Origin: JBBQWR01 sp038210495
GTDB taxonomy: Bacteria > Planctomycetota > Planctomycetia > Pirellulales > DATAWG01
Assembly: GCA_038210495.1 (NCBI GenBank)
Contig: JBBQWR010000043.1
Coordinates: 1-52,827 of the forward strand
Reading direction: 5' to 3'
Length of the DNA: 52,827 nucleotides
Shown here: positions 1 to 6,728 of the stretch, in pieces
Position numbering within the stretch: position 1 is the stretch's first letter
Layout of the letters: every line of letters begins with the position of its first letter
Made by a program: the position numbers and the translations under genes
Notes under the pieces: generated by a model
Seen by the model: the letters and a program-made list of their open reading frames with translations, nothing else
Databases searched by the model: none
Told to the model about the DNA's origin: nothing

Positions 1-207
1 GGCCACCTCCCACCCCCGACTACTGGCGGGCGCGGCTCCTTGCCGCCCACGCCGTACGATCTAGCCGCCGCTTGTATCTCCAGCGCCGCAACAATAAACC
101 AGCCGGGCACCGGTCCCGCCATGTTCTGGATTTTTCGGGAATAACGGCGCCAGATGCCCCCGAACTGGATTTAACGCCGTGGGCCCATTTCTCGATTGGC
201 TATGGCG

Positions 208-213
208 TATAAT
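208..213 (+). promoter_or_regulatory. possible -10 box (TATAAT)
   Basis: A perfect TATAAT lies 53 bases before the ATG at 266 of the rightward prenyltransferase-repeat gene. No convincing -35 box is seen 16-18 bases upstream, so this is only a candidate. The rest of bases 1-265 shows no gene that I recognise. Confidence 0.25.
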
Positions 214-265
214 TGCGCCATCCGACCGTTTCACCGATAGCACCTATTCTCACAAAGAGCCTCCC

Positions 266-1396
266 ATGACCCGCTTCCGCCCCTTCATCGTGTCATGCAT
301 AACACTGGCCGCCTGCGCTGCCGGTGGTCTTCTCCCAATTTTGCAGACCTACGCCCGGGCGGCCGAAGGTGACGCGAAGCTCTATCAATCGACGGTCGAA
401 AAGGGGATCGACTATCTGCTGATCAAGGGCCAGCAAGCGGACGGCTCGTTCGGCAAGGACGTCGGACCCGGGGTCGCCGCCATTTGCACGACCGCCGTGC
501 TCAAGCATGGCCGATCACCCGACGACCCGGCCGTGGCCAAGAGCCTGAAATATCTCGAATCGTTCGTCCACGAAGACGGCGGGATTTATTCGCCCGATTC
601 GCCCGTCCAGAACTACGAGACGAGCCTCGCGATCCAGTGCTTCGCCGCCGCCAATGCCGATCGCCGCTACGACAAGCCACTCAAGGCGGCCGAGGCGTTC
701 ATCCGCCGAATTCAATTCGCGGGCGAGCCGTCGGAGTTCAACTACGGCGGCGCCGGCTACGAACCCAAGAAGAAGCGTCCCGACCTGTCCAACACGGGTT
801 TCCTGCTCGACGCATTGAAGGCCAATGGCGCCGGCGCCGATGACGAAGCCGTGAAGCGGGCTCTCGTGTTCGTGTCGCGTTGCCAAAATCTGGAGAGCGA
901 GCACAACACAACCCCCAACGCGGCGAAGAATCCCGATGGTGGTTTCTATTACACTCCGGCGGCCGGCGGCGTCAGTGAAGCGGGCAAGACCGACGAGGGC
1001 GGTCTGCGAAGCTACGGCTCGATGACCTATACGGGTCTCAAAAGCATGATCTTCGCTGGCCTCAAGCCCGACGATCCCCGAGTCAAAGCGGCCGTGTCGT
1101 GGATCAAGAAGAACTACACGCTCACCGCTAACCCCGGCATGCCAGTCCAAGAACAGGGGCTTTACTACTACTACCAAACGTTCGCGCGGGCGCTAGGCGC
1201 CCTCGGCCAAAACGAGATCGAAGACGCCAAGGGGGTCAAGCACGACTGGCGCCACGATCTGCTCGTGGAACTCTCCAAACGGCAACAAAAAGATGGCTCT
1301 TGGGTCAATGCCAGCCCGCGGTTCCTCGAAGGCAACACGAACCTGGTAACCGCCTACGCGCTGCTCTCATTGGCCTACGCCCGAACCGAAAAATAG
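266..1396 (+). CDS. secreted prenyltransferase/squalene-oxidase repeat protein
   Basis: A 376-residue protein. It opens with a signal peptide (residues 1 to about 35, hydrophobic stretch ending near ARAAEG), so it is probably exported. The rest is an alpha/alpha-toroid built of terpene-cyclase/prenyltransferase repeats with QW-like motifs: QQADGSFG, EDGGIYSP, NPDGGFYY and QKDGSWVN. The DXDD motif of squalene-hopene cyclase is not seen, so I infer a structural or binding role, as for the many planctomycete proteins with this fold, rather than a cyclase. The frame is open from an ATG at 179, but I chose 266 because the signal peptide begins there; an AAAGAG at 255-260 may be the ribosome binding site. 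The gene converges on the hydrolase that ends at 1458. Confidence 0.85.
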   Translation: MTRFRPFIVSCITLAACAAGGLLPILQTYARAAEGDAKLYQSTVEKGIDYLLIKGQQADGSFGKDVGPGVAAICTTAVLKHGRSPDDPAVAKSLKYLESFVHEDGGIYSPDSPVQNYETSLAIQCFAAANADRRYDKPLKAAEAFIRRIQFAGEPSEFNYGGAGYEPKKKRPDLSNTGFLLDALKANGAGADDEAVKRALVFVSRCQNLESEHNTTPNAAKNPDGGFYYTPAAGGVSEAGKTDEGGLRSYGSMTYTGLKSMIFAGLKPDDPRVKAAVSWIKKNYTLTANPGMPVQEQGLYYYYQTFARALGALGQNEIEDAKGVKHDWRHDLLVELSKRQQKDGSWVNASPRFLEGNTNLVTAYALLSLAYARTEK

Positions 1397-1402
1397 TTGT
1401 CG

Positions 1403-1450
1403 GGCCGGCGGCGAGGACACCTCCAGCCCCGCCCACCCGGCGGATTGTTA
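1403..1450. repeat. GAGGACGC/TTGTTAG dispersed element, copy A
   Basis: This lies between the convergent stops at 1396 and 1458. It contains GGCGAGGACACCTCCAGCCC and then GGATTGTTAG. It resembles 33563-33618 and 50684-50737, which share GGACGC-TTCCA-CCC followed by TTGTTAGGCCCTC. This copy is the most diverged of the three. Confidence 0.55.
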
Positions 1451-1457
1451 GCGGTTC

Positions 1458-2279
1458 TTACAGCGAACCGATAAACTCATCGACCGCCGCAAACGCCTCG
1501 TTCGTCGTGGGATCGTTGTGATCGCCCCCGGGGATCGTGAGCAACTTTTTCGGCGGATTAGCCGCGTCGAATAGCCGCCGGGCGGATGCATACGGCACGA
1601 TCGTGTCGCCGTCGCCGTGAATTTGCAGAAGCGGCCCGCGATAGTTGCCGATCTTCGCGACCGAGCTGAGCCGCGTGCGCATCAAGAGTCGCACGGGCAG
1701 CCAAGGATAGAGCGGCGCCGCGACGTCGGGCAGCGAGCTGAATGTGTTGATTAGCACCAAACCGCGGGCACCGTCGTTGGCGGCCAGATCGACGACCGCG
1801 CCGCCACCTAGCGATTCGCCCATCAGTACGATTTGCGATTCCGGAACCCCGGCTCGATCGGCCAGCCATTTTCGCGATGCGCGAGCGTCGGCCAAGATGC
1901 CCGCTTCGTCGGGCGATCCTTCGCTACGGCCGAAGCCGCGATAGTCGAACATCAGCAGCGAGACGCCGAGCCGGTCGTGCAGTACCCGCGCCAAGTCCGC
2001 GCGGTTCGATAAATTGCCGGCGTTTCCATGGGCGAACAGCACGACGGCCCGCGGCTTGTCGTGCGGCAGATACCAAGCGTGCAGCTTGACGCCATCGGCC
2101 GCGACGAAGTTCGCGTCCTCAAACCGTAAATTCCGCGGCTGCCAATCGCCGTCGGGATAGACCAGCGGGTGGAAAATCAGCGACCGCTCGAGAAACATCA
2201 TCGCGATGACCAATCCCAAATACACGAGCGCCGCGATTCGCAGCAAACGGAACCACAATGGCCGGCGAGTTGACGGCAT
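1458..2279 (-). CDS. membrane-anchored alpha/beta hydrolase (S33-like)
   Basis: A 273-residue alpha/beta hydrolase. An N-terminal membrane anchor (about residues 8-28, LRIAALVYLGLVIAMM) is followed by an FLERSLIFHP segment common to this family. The oxyanion-hole motif is FAHGNAGN. The nucleophile elbow is GESLGGG, with Ser as nucleophile. The acid is in HGDGDTIVPY and the base is the His of GGDHND, so the triad looks complete. It probably faces the periplasm or membrane surface and cleaves an ester or amide; the substrate cannot be told. It stands alone between a convergent gene and a large hairpin at 2333-2431. Confidence 0.85.
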   Translation of the reverse strand: MPSTRRPLWFRLLRIAALVYLGLVIAMMFLERSLIFHPLVYPDGDWQPRNLRFEDANFVAADGVKLHAWYLPHDKPRAVVLFAHGNAGNLSNRADLARVLHDRLGVSLLMFDYRGFGRSEGSPDEAGILADARASRKWLADRAGVPESQIVLMGESLGGGAVVDLAANDGARGLVLINTFSSLPDVAAPLYPWLPVRLLMRTRLSSVAKIGNYRGPLLQIHGDGDTIVPYASARRLFDAANPPKKLLTIPGGDHNDPTTNEAFAAVDEFIGSL

Positions 2280-2332
2280 GAGAAAATTGCTGCGGACGGG
2301 AAGACGCGAAATGGTATGAGCGACCTAAAAAG

Positions 2333-2431
2333 TTGAATCACGAAATCCCGAAAACGCGTCATCCCGAAATCGGACTAACGACAACCGAAAGAATTTTTCT
2401 GGCTTTCGGATTTCGGCATTTCGTGATTCAA
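2333..2431. repeat. large inverted repeat, 14-bp perfect ends
   Basis: TTGAATCACGAAAT at 2333-2346 is repeated exactly in inverse at 2418-2431. Between them are further CGAAATC and GATTTCG words that extend the pairing. The element sits just past the stop of the leftward DUF1571 gene (2443) and upstream of the hydrolase start (2279). It could act as a transcript 3' structure or be a mobile palindrome. Confidence 0.7.
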
Positions 2432-2442
2432 TTCCCTTCGAA

Positions 2443-3387
2443 TCACTTATCGAGAAACCCGTACTTCGCGTTCTTAATATCGAAGTCGGCGTCGGTGAGT
2501 CCGACGTTGAGCTTCAGGTTGACGTAGGTATAGGACTCGTCGAGCGGCGGTTCGGCGCCCGGCTTTTCCGGCCAGAGATAGGCTTCATAGCGGATCGGGA
2601 CTTGCAATTCGTCGTCGATGAAGATTCGCGCTTTGTGATACAGAAAATTGCGCCGAGCCGCGGGATGCACCACCTCGACGAGCGTGCAAACGCGGTCGCC
2701 GACTTTGGCCTTGTTGAAAAAGTGGACCTCGGCCTCGCCGTATTTGCGATCCTGCGTCGCGACCTCGATCAGTCGTTTGGCGAGAAACTGGATGCCGATG
2801 TTGGTGATCGGATATCGATTCTCGTCCATCGCGAGTGGTCCGTTGGGCTTCAGCGGCAACACGCCCAGTTTGCGCTTGAGGCCCGAGCCTTCGCGGGCAA
2901 GTAGATTGCCGTTGTTCGCGCCGGCGATGTAAATAACCTCGCGATCGGCGAACGCCGCCGGCTTGAGAAATTTGAGGTAAGCGCTAAACGGCTCGTGACG
3001 AACTTTGGTCTCCATTACTTGCTGGGCTCCCAGCTTGCCGCCAAACCGCTCCTGTCGCATGAGGATGCAGGTGTAGTCTTTGACGTTGTCGTCGATGTTC
3101 TTTTTGATTTTCTTCGCCAGATCGATCGCCGGATCGAGCGGATGTTTTCCGGGAGGCGCCGCGACGGCGTCCGATTTGTCGCCCTCGGCTTGGACGGTCG
3201 CTGAGGCGCCCGTGACGGCGATTGGATTGTCGCTGACCGCCGCGGGGGGCTTGGGCGATTCGGCCGCGGCCCCGTTGACTATCAGAACATGGATAACGAC
3301 GCCGCAGACGATCGCCGCCAACCAACCGGCGAATGGGAAACGCGTGGCGGGGCCCGATTTGTCGTGGTGCAACGAGTGGCTTGGCAT
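2443..3387 (-). CDS. DUF1571 domain protein (paralogue 1)
   Basis: A 314-residue exported protein. An N-terminal hydrophobic segment (about residues 20-42) is followed by a linker to about residue 80 and then a DUF1571 domain. The domain is recognised by YTCILMRQERFGGKL, FLKPAAFADREVIYIAG, NRYPITNIG and VGLTDADFD. The family is mostly planctomycete. Its beta-rich pattern resembles LolA-type lipoprotein carriers, but that is inference and its function is unknown. GGGAG lies 9 bases before the ATG. The neighbour at 3660-4553 is a paralogue, and the two form a tandem pair on the same strand. Confidence 0.85.
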   Translation of the reverse strand: MPSHSLHHDKSGPATRFPFAGWLAAIVCGVVIHVLIVNGAAAESPKPPAAVSDNPIAVTGASATVQAEGDKSDAVAAPPGKHPLDPAIDLAKKIKKNIDDNVKDYTCILMRQERFGGKLGAQQVMETKVRHEPFSAYLKFLKPAAFADREVIYIAGANNGNLLAREGSGLKRKLGVLPLKPNGPLAMDENRYPITNIGIQFLAKRLIEVATQDRKYGEAEVHFFNKAKVGDRVCTLVEVVHPAARRNFLYHKARIFIDDELQVPIRYEAYLWPEKPGAEPPLDESYTYVNLKLNVGLTDADFDIKNAKYGFLDK

Positions 3388-3500
3388 CGATTCAATCTCC
3401 CGGAGGTAACGCTAGCAAACTTCGGGGGGAAGCCCGCCTGTGGCGCCGCCCCAGAAAAGTTTTATACAGTTACCGGCCGAAAGACAACGAGCGCCAGCAT

Positions 3501-3527
3501 GGAGCCGCGCACGAAGTAAGCCGGGAA
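3501..3527. repeat. GAGCCGCGCACGAAGTAAGC element, copy 1
   Basis: The words GAGCCGCGCAC, GAAGTAAG and CCGGG occur here and again, with small insertions, at 31641-31665. Both copies lie in intergenic DNA upstream of genes. The two copies are short, so a dispersed repeat is likely but not certain. Confidence 0.4.
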
Positions 3528-3596
3528 TTGCCGTTGCGTCCGCACGACGCTTTCTTCGTGCGAGGCTCTTGGACTTCATCCGCATCGCGCAATAAA

Positions 3597-3623
3597 AAAC
3601 CCCCGGCGTTAGCCTAGGGGTTT
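3597..3623 (-). terminator. Rho-independent terminator of the DUF1571 gene at 3660
   Basis: Read on the minus strand, AAACCCC and GGGGTTT arms enclose an inner GGC/GCC stem, followed directly by TTTTTTATT. It begins 37 bases after the stop codon of the leftward gene ending at 3660. This is the clearest intrinsic terminator in the window. Confidence 0.8.
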
Positions 3624-3659
3624 GTATCGATCGATAGCACGGCGATTAGATCGCCAAGA

Positions 3660-4553
3660 CTACTTATAAAAATGATACGACGGGTTATGGGCGTCGAAAT
3701 CGGCGTCCGTCAGCCCGACGTTGGTCTTCAGATCGAGATAGGTATATTCCTCGTCCATCTCCGGTTGACCGCCCGGGGTCTTCGGCCAGTTGTAAGCTTC
3801 GTAGCGGACCGGAATATTGAGTTGGTCATCCAAGTAGATTCGAGCTTTATAGAACAAGAAATTCCGTCGCGGAACCGGATGCGTGACCTCGATAATCGTG
3901 CAGACGCGGTTGTTGATCTTCGCGTTCTTGCGATAATCGACCGTGCATTCGCCGAATTGCTTGTCGTGCTCGGCGACTTCGATCAGCCGCGCCGTGAGCT
4001 TGCTGACGCCCAGCATCGTGATCGGATAGCGATTGCCGTCCATCGCCATGGCGCTGGTTGGCGCCAAGGGGATCGTGCCGAACCGGCTCTTGAGTCCCTT
4101 CGCTTCGTGGGCCAAGAGATCGCCGTTGTTCTGCCCGGCGACATACAACACTTCGCGGCCGGCGATATCATCCGGCTTGAGGAAGTACAAGTACACGCTA
4201 AACGGCTGATGGCGAACCTTGACGAACATATATTCGGCGTCGAGCAGCTTGCCATCGACCCGTTCGCGCTTGATCATCGTGGTCGTGTAATCGCGAATCG
4301 ATTGATTGATCGTATCGCGGCCGCTGTAGGCCATTTTCAGGGCGCCCACGAGCGGATGCTCGGCGGCTTGCGGCTGGGCGGCGGGCTGAGTAGGCAAACT
4401 GGCGACGGGGCCGACTTGTTGGGCCGGAGGACCGGCGGGGGCCGGGCCGATGGGTCCGCCACCCTGAGCTAGCACGAGGCTCGTCGAGCAGACGGCGGCT
4501 ACGGCGACCGTCAACAATTGGGCCACGCGGCGCCCAAAGGATGTGCAACGCAT
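3660..4553 (-). CDS. DUF1571 domain protein (paralogue 2)
   Basis: A 297-residue exported protein with an N-terminal signal peptide (about residues 10-30, ending LVLAQGG) and a Pro/Gln/Ala-rich linker to about residue 65. A DUF1571 domain follows, sharing with its neighbour YTTTMIKRERVDGKL, VRHQPFSVYLYFLKP, GREVLYVAG, NRYPIT, RRNFL and NVGLTDADFD. By eye the two domains are about half identical, so this is a tandem duplication. An excellent AAGGAGG lies 6 bases before the ATG. A strong terminator follows at 3597-3623, so each paralogue is probably a separate transcript. The molecular function is unknown. Confidence 0.87.
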   Translation of the reverse strand: MRCTSFGRRVAQLLTVAVAAVCSTSLVLAQGGGPIGPAPAGPPAQQVGPVASLPTQPAAQPQAAEHPLVGALKMAYSGRDTINQSIRDYTTTMIKRERVDGKLLDAEYMFVKVRHQPFSVYLYFLKPDDIAGREVLYVAGQNNGDLLAHEAKGLKSRFGTIPLAPTSAMAMDGNRYPITMLGVSKLTARLIEVAEHDKQFGECTVDYRKNAKINNRVCTIIEVTHPVPRRNFLFYKARIYLDDQLNIPVRYEAYNWPKTPGGQPEMDEEYTYLDLKTNVGLTDADFDAHNPSYHFYK

Positions 4554-4864
4554 AAACTACCCTCCTTGAAATATTCCGCCGCCAGCGCCTTCCCGGCGCC
4601 ATCGGTACTATTTATCGCCAAGGTTCTGGGAAATAATTACAGTCCATCCCAGGCGACGCAAATGTTTACCCAACCCGCCCCGCCGAGTCTAGGCCAGTTG
4701 CCTCGCGGCGGAGGCAAAGTCGGGAGACGGGAGACGGGAGTCGGGAGTGACGAGGAAAAACGCGGCAGGTATGCTGGCAGATTCCGCCGAGGAGCCGAAC
4801 AAATACAGCGGCCACGCTCTGCATGCCTTAACTCCCGACTCCCGTCTCCCCACTTCTTCCGCCC
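4554..4864. other. divergent intergenic region with heptad inverted repeat
   Basis: These 311 bases separate the divergent DUF1571 and MBL-fold genes. No gene is seen. They hold the ribosome binding site of the leftward gene and a pair of GAGTCGG-type heptad tracts in inverse orientation (listed separately). A promoter for each gene must lie here, but none is obvious. Confidence 0.6.
4721..4851. repeat. inverted pair of GAGTCGG heptad tracts (20-bp perfect stem)
   Basis: The G-rich tract at 4721-4750 is built of 7-nt units (GGGAGAC/GGGAGTC). Bases 4729-4748 are exactly complementary to 4831-4850, giving a 20-bp perfect stem with an 82-base loop. The C-rich arm ends 14 bases before the ATG at 4865. 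The same heptad occurs at 25237-25260 and 42207-42230. Confidence 0.85.
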
Positions 4865-5515
4865 ATGCCCGTCCAACTCGCCACCATCGTCTCCCGGCCG
4901 TTTCAAGAGAACACTTATATCGCCTGGCTTGAGGGGCATACCGACTGCTTGGTGGTCGATCCGGGGCTCGAGCCGGACCGGATTGTGGACTTTTTGCGAG
5001 AACATGAGCTCACGCCCGCGGCGATTCTCATCACGCATGGGCATAGCGACCACATCGGCGGCAACGAGATGCTCAAGGGGCATTGGCCCGATTGCCCGCT
5101 GGTGATCGGCGAAAACGAGACGGACAAACTGTCCGACCCTGAGTTGAATCTTTCGGCCGATTTTGGCGTGGTGCTGACGAGTCCACCGGCGGATCAGACG
5201 GTGGCGGAGGACGAAATCTTTTCGGCCGCCGGCTTCGAACTGCTGGTGCGAGAGACTCCCGGGCATTCGTCCGGTCACGTCGTGTTCATTTGGCAAACCG
5301 GCGAACCGATGATTGTGTTCGGCGGCGACGTGCTATTCGCCGGCAGCGTCGGCCGAACCGACGATATGGTCCGCGGGAATTTCGCGCAATTGGCGGCGGG
5401 AATTCGCGGCAAACTCTATACGCTGCCCGACAACACGATCGTGCTGCCGGGCCACGGACCCGCGACAACAATCGGCAAAGAGAAACGCACGAACCCGTTC
5501 GTGAGCGGGGCGTAG
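4865..5515 (+). CDS. MBL-fold metallohydrolase (glyoxalase II-like)
   Basis: A 216-residue cytosolic metallo-beta-lactamase-fold enzyme. The metal motif HxHxDH is THGHSDHIGG (H58, H60, D62, H63). Further ligands are the His of GHSSGH, the Asp of FGGDVLFAGSVGRTD and the His of LPGHGP. Length and motif spacing fit the small hydroxyacylglutathione-hydrolase-like (YcbL-type) group, which hydrolyses thioesters; the true substrate is not known. No Shine-Dalgarno sequence is visible before the ATG; pyrimidine-rich heptads lie there instead. The stop codon TAG is the last three bases of the GTAG head of a REP element. Confidence 0.87.
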   Translation: MPVQLATIVSRPFQENTYIAWLEGHTDCLVVDPGLEPDRIVDFLREHELTPAAILITHGHSDHIGGNEMLKGHWPDCPLVIGENETDKLSDPELNLSADFGVVLTSPPADQTVAEDEIFSAAGFELLVRETPGHSSGHVVFIWQTGEPMIVFGGDVLFAGSVGRTDDMVRGNFAQLAAGIRGKLYTLPDNTIVLPGHGPATTIGKEKRTNPFVSGA

Positions 5516-5534
5516 GTCAGGCCAATGGCCTGAC
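5512..5534 (+). repeat. GTAG-headed REP element (left half of a REPIN)
   Basis: GTAG is followed by the palindrome GTCAGGCCAATGGCCTGAC (9-bp stem, 1-base loop) and then GC. The TAG of the head is the stop codon of the MBL gene. The inverted partner is at 5625-5647. Confidence 0.8.
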
Positions 5535-5624
5535 GCACGGTGGTCGTTGCAGAACGTGACGCGGTAAATCCTGGGAGACAGTATGAGCGGCATCCAGCCG
5601 CAATATTGCGCGTCGTCGACCTTC

Positions 5625-5647
5625 GTCAGGCCACTGGCCTGACCTAC
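5625..5647 (-). repeat. GTAG-headed REP element (right half of a REPIN)
   Basis: On the minus strand this reads GTAG plus GTCAGGCCAGTGGCCTGAC, with a 9-bp stem. It pairs inversely with 5512-5534 and sits between two convergent genes, 1 base past the stop of the aldo/keto reductase. The pair could also serve as a bidirectional transcript end. Confidence 0.8.
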
Positions 5648-5648
5648 C

Positions 5649-6635
5649 TCAATACGGCCCGCGGATGTGGGGGGCAACATCGCGGGCGTACATTTCGCGA
5701 AGCTGGGCGTGCAGTCCGGGGCTCAGCGGCGGAAGGTCGCTGGCGGCGGCGTTCTCGCGAGCTTGCTTTGCGTTTTTGGCGCCGGGAATCAAGACGCTCA
5801 CGGCGTCGAAATCCAAGCACCAGCGGAGCGCCATTTGGGCCAGCGTCATTCCCGGCGGCGCGAGCGGCTTAAGGGCGTCGGCTAGCTCCACGCCCCTCTC
5901 GAAGGGCAGCCCGGCGAACGTCTCGCCGACGTTGAAGCTCTTTCCGTCGCGGTTGAAATTGCGATGATCCTCGGGCTCGAACCGCGTGTCGCGGGTGAAC
6001 TTGCCAGACAATAAACCGCTGGCGAGCGGCAGCCGAACGATGATCGCGACTCCCTGCCGCTTGGCCCGCTCGAACAGATCGGTGATCAGCTTTTGGCGGA
6101 AGATGTTGAAGATGACTTGCAGGGCGGCCAAGTCGGGCTGCTCCAGGCAGACCAGCGCCTCTTCGATCGATTCGACGCTAGCGCCGAACTGGCGAATCTT
6201 GCCTTCGCGCTTCAGCCCTCGCAGGGCCTCGAAGACTTCGCCGCGGCGCAGCTCTTCAAGCGACACGCAATGCAACTGTTCCAGATCGAGCGCCTCGACC
6301 CCCAGCCGCGTGAGCGACGCTTCGACATGCTGGCGGATGACTTTCGTCGTGAAATTATCCGGCCAGCCGGGATCGGGACCACGGCCGAGTTTTGTCGCGA
6401 CGAATGCTTTGGCGTTCGACTGTTTTAAAAACGTTCCGATGATCGTCTCGCTACGGCCTAGGCCATAGATGTCGGCCGTGTCGAAGAACGTCACGCCGCT
6501 CTCGACCGCCGCGGCCAGCGTCTCCAGCGCCGCGGAGTCGGAAACCTCGGTTCCCCATTGGCCGCCGAATTGCCATGTGCCGAGGCCGATTTCCGAAACG
6601 CGGGCGCCGCTGGAGCCGAAGAGTCGATGATGCAT
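5649..6635 (-). CDS. aldo/keto reductase
   Basis: A 328-residue NAD(P)H-dependent TIM-barrel oxidoreductase of the aldo/keto reductase superfamily. The catalytic tetrad is visible: Asp and Tyr in FFDTADIYGLG, Lys in FVATKLGR and His in LEQLHCVS. The N-terminus HHRLFGSSGARVSEIGLGTW and the C-terminal cofactor segment SVLIPGAKNAKQARENAAA are standard. The substrate is unknown. No Shine-Dalgarno sequence is seen; the 5' leader consists of CACTCAC-type heptads running to within about 7 bases of the ATG. Confidence 0.9.
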   Translation of the reverse strand: MHHRLFGSSGARVSEIGLGTWQFGGQWGTEVSDSAALETLAAAVESGVTFFDTADIYGLGRSETIIGTFLKQSNAKAFVATKLGRGPDPGWPDNFTTKVIRQHVEASLTRLGVEALDLEQLHCVSLEELRRGEVFEALRGLKREGKIRQFGASVESIEEALVCLEQPDLAALQVIFNIFRQKLITDLFERAKRQGVAIIVRLPLASGLLSGKFTRDTRFEPEDHRNFNRDGKSFNVGETFAGLPFERGVELADALKPLAPPGMTLAQMALRWCLDFDAVSVLIPGAKNAKQARENAAASDLPPLSPGLHAQLREMYARDVAPHIRGPY

Positions 6636-6641
6636 GAGGAA

Positions 6642-6673
6642 GAGTGGTGAGTGGTGAGTGGCGAGTGGTGAGT
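6642..6673. repeat. GAGTGGY heptad tract
   Basis: Four units of a 7-nt repeat (GAGTGGT, GAGTGGT, GAGTGGC, GAGTGGT) followed by GAGT. It lies directly upstream of the leftward aldo/keto reductase start at 6635, so the sense strand carries CACTCAC units. Related tracts are at 19095-19137 and 43032-43050. Confidence 0.85.
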
Positions 6674-6728
6674 AATTTTCGCGGCGAGCCGTGCATGGGA
6701 CTCGCGCGATCGATGTTATTGGGAGGTC

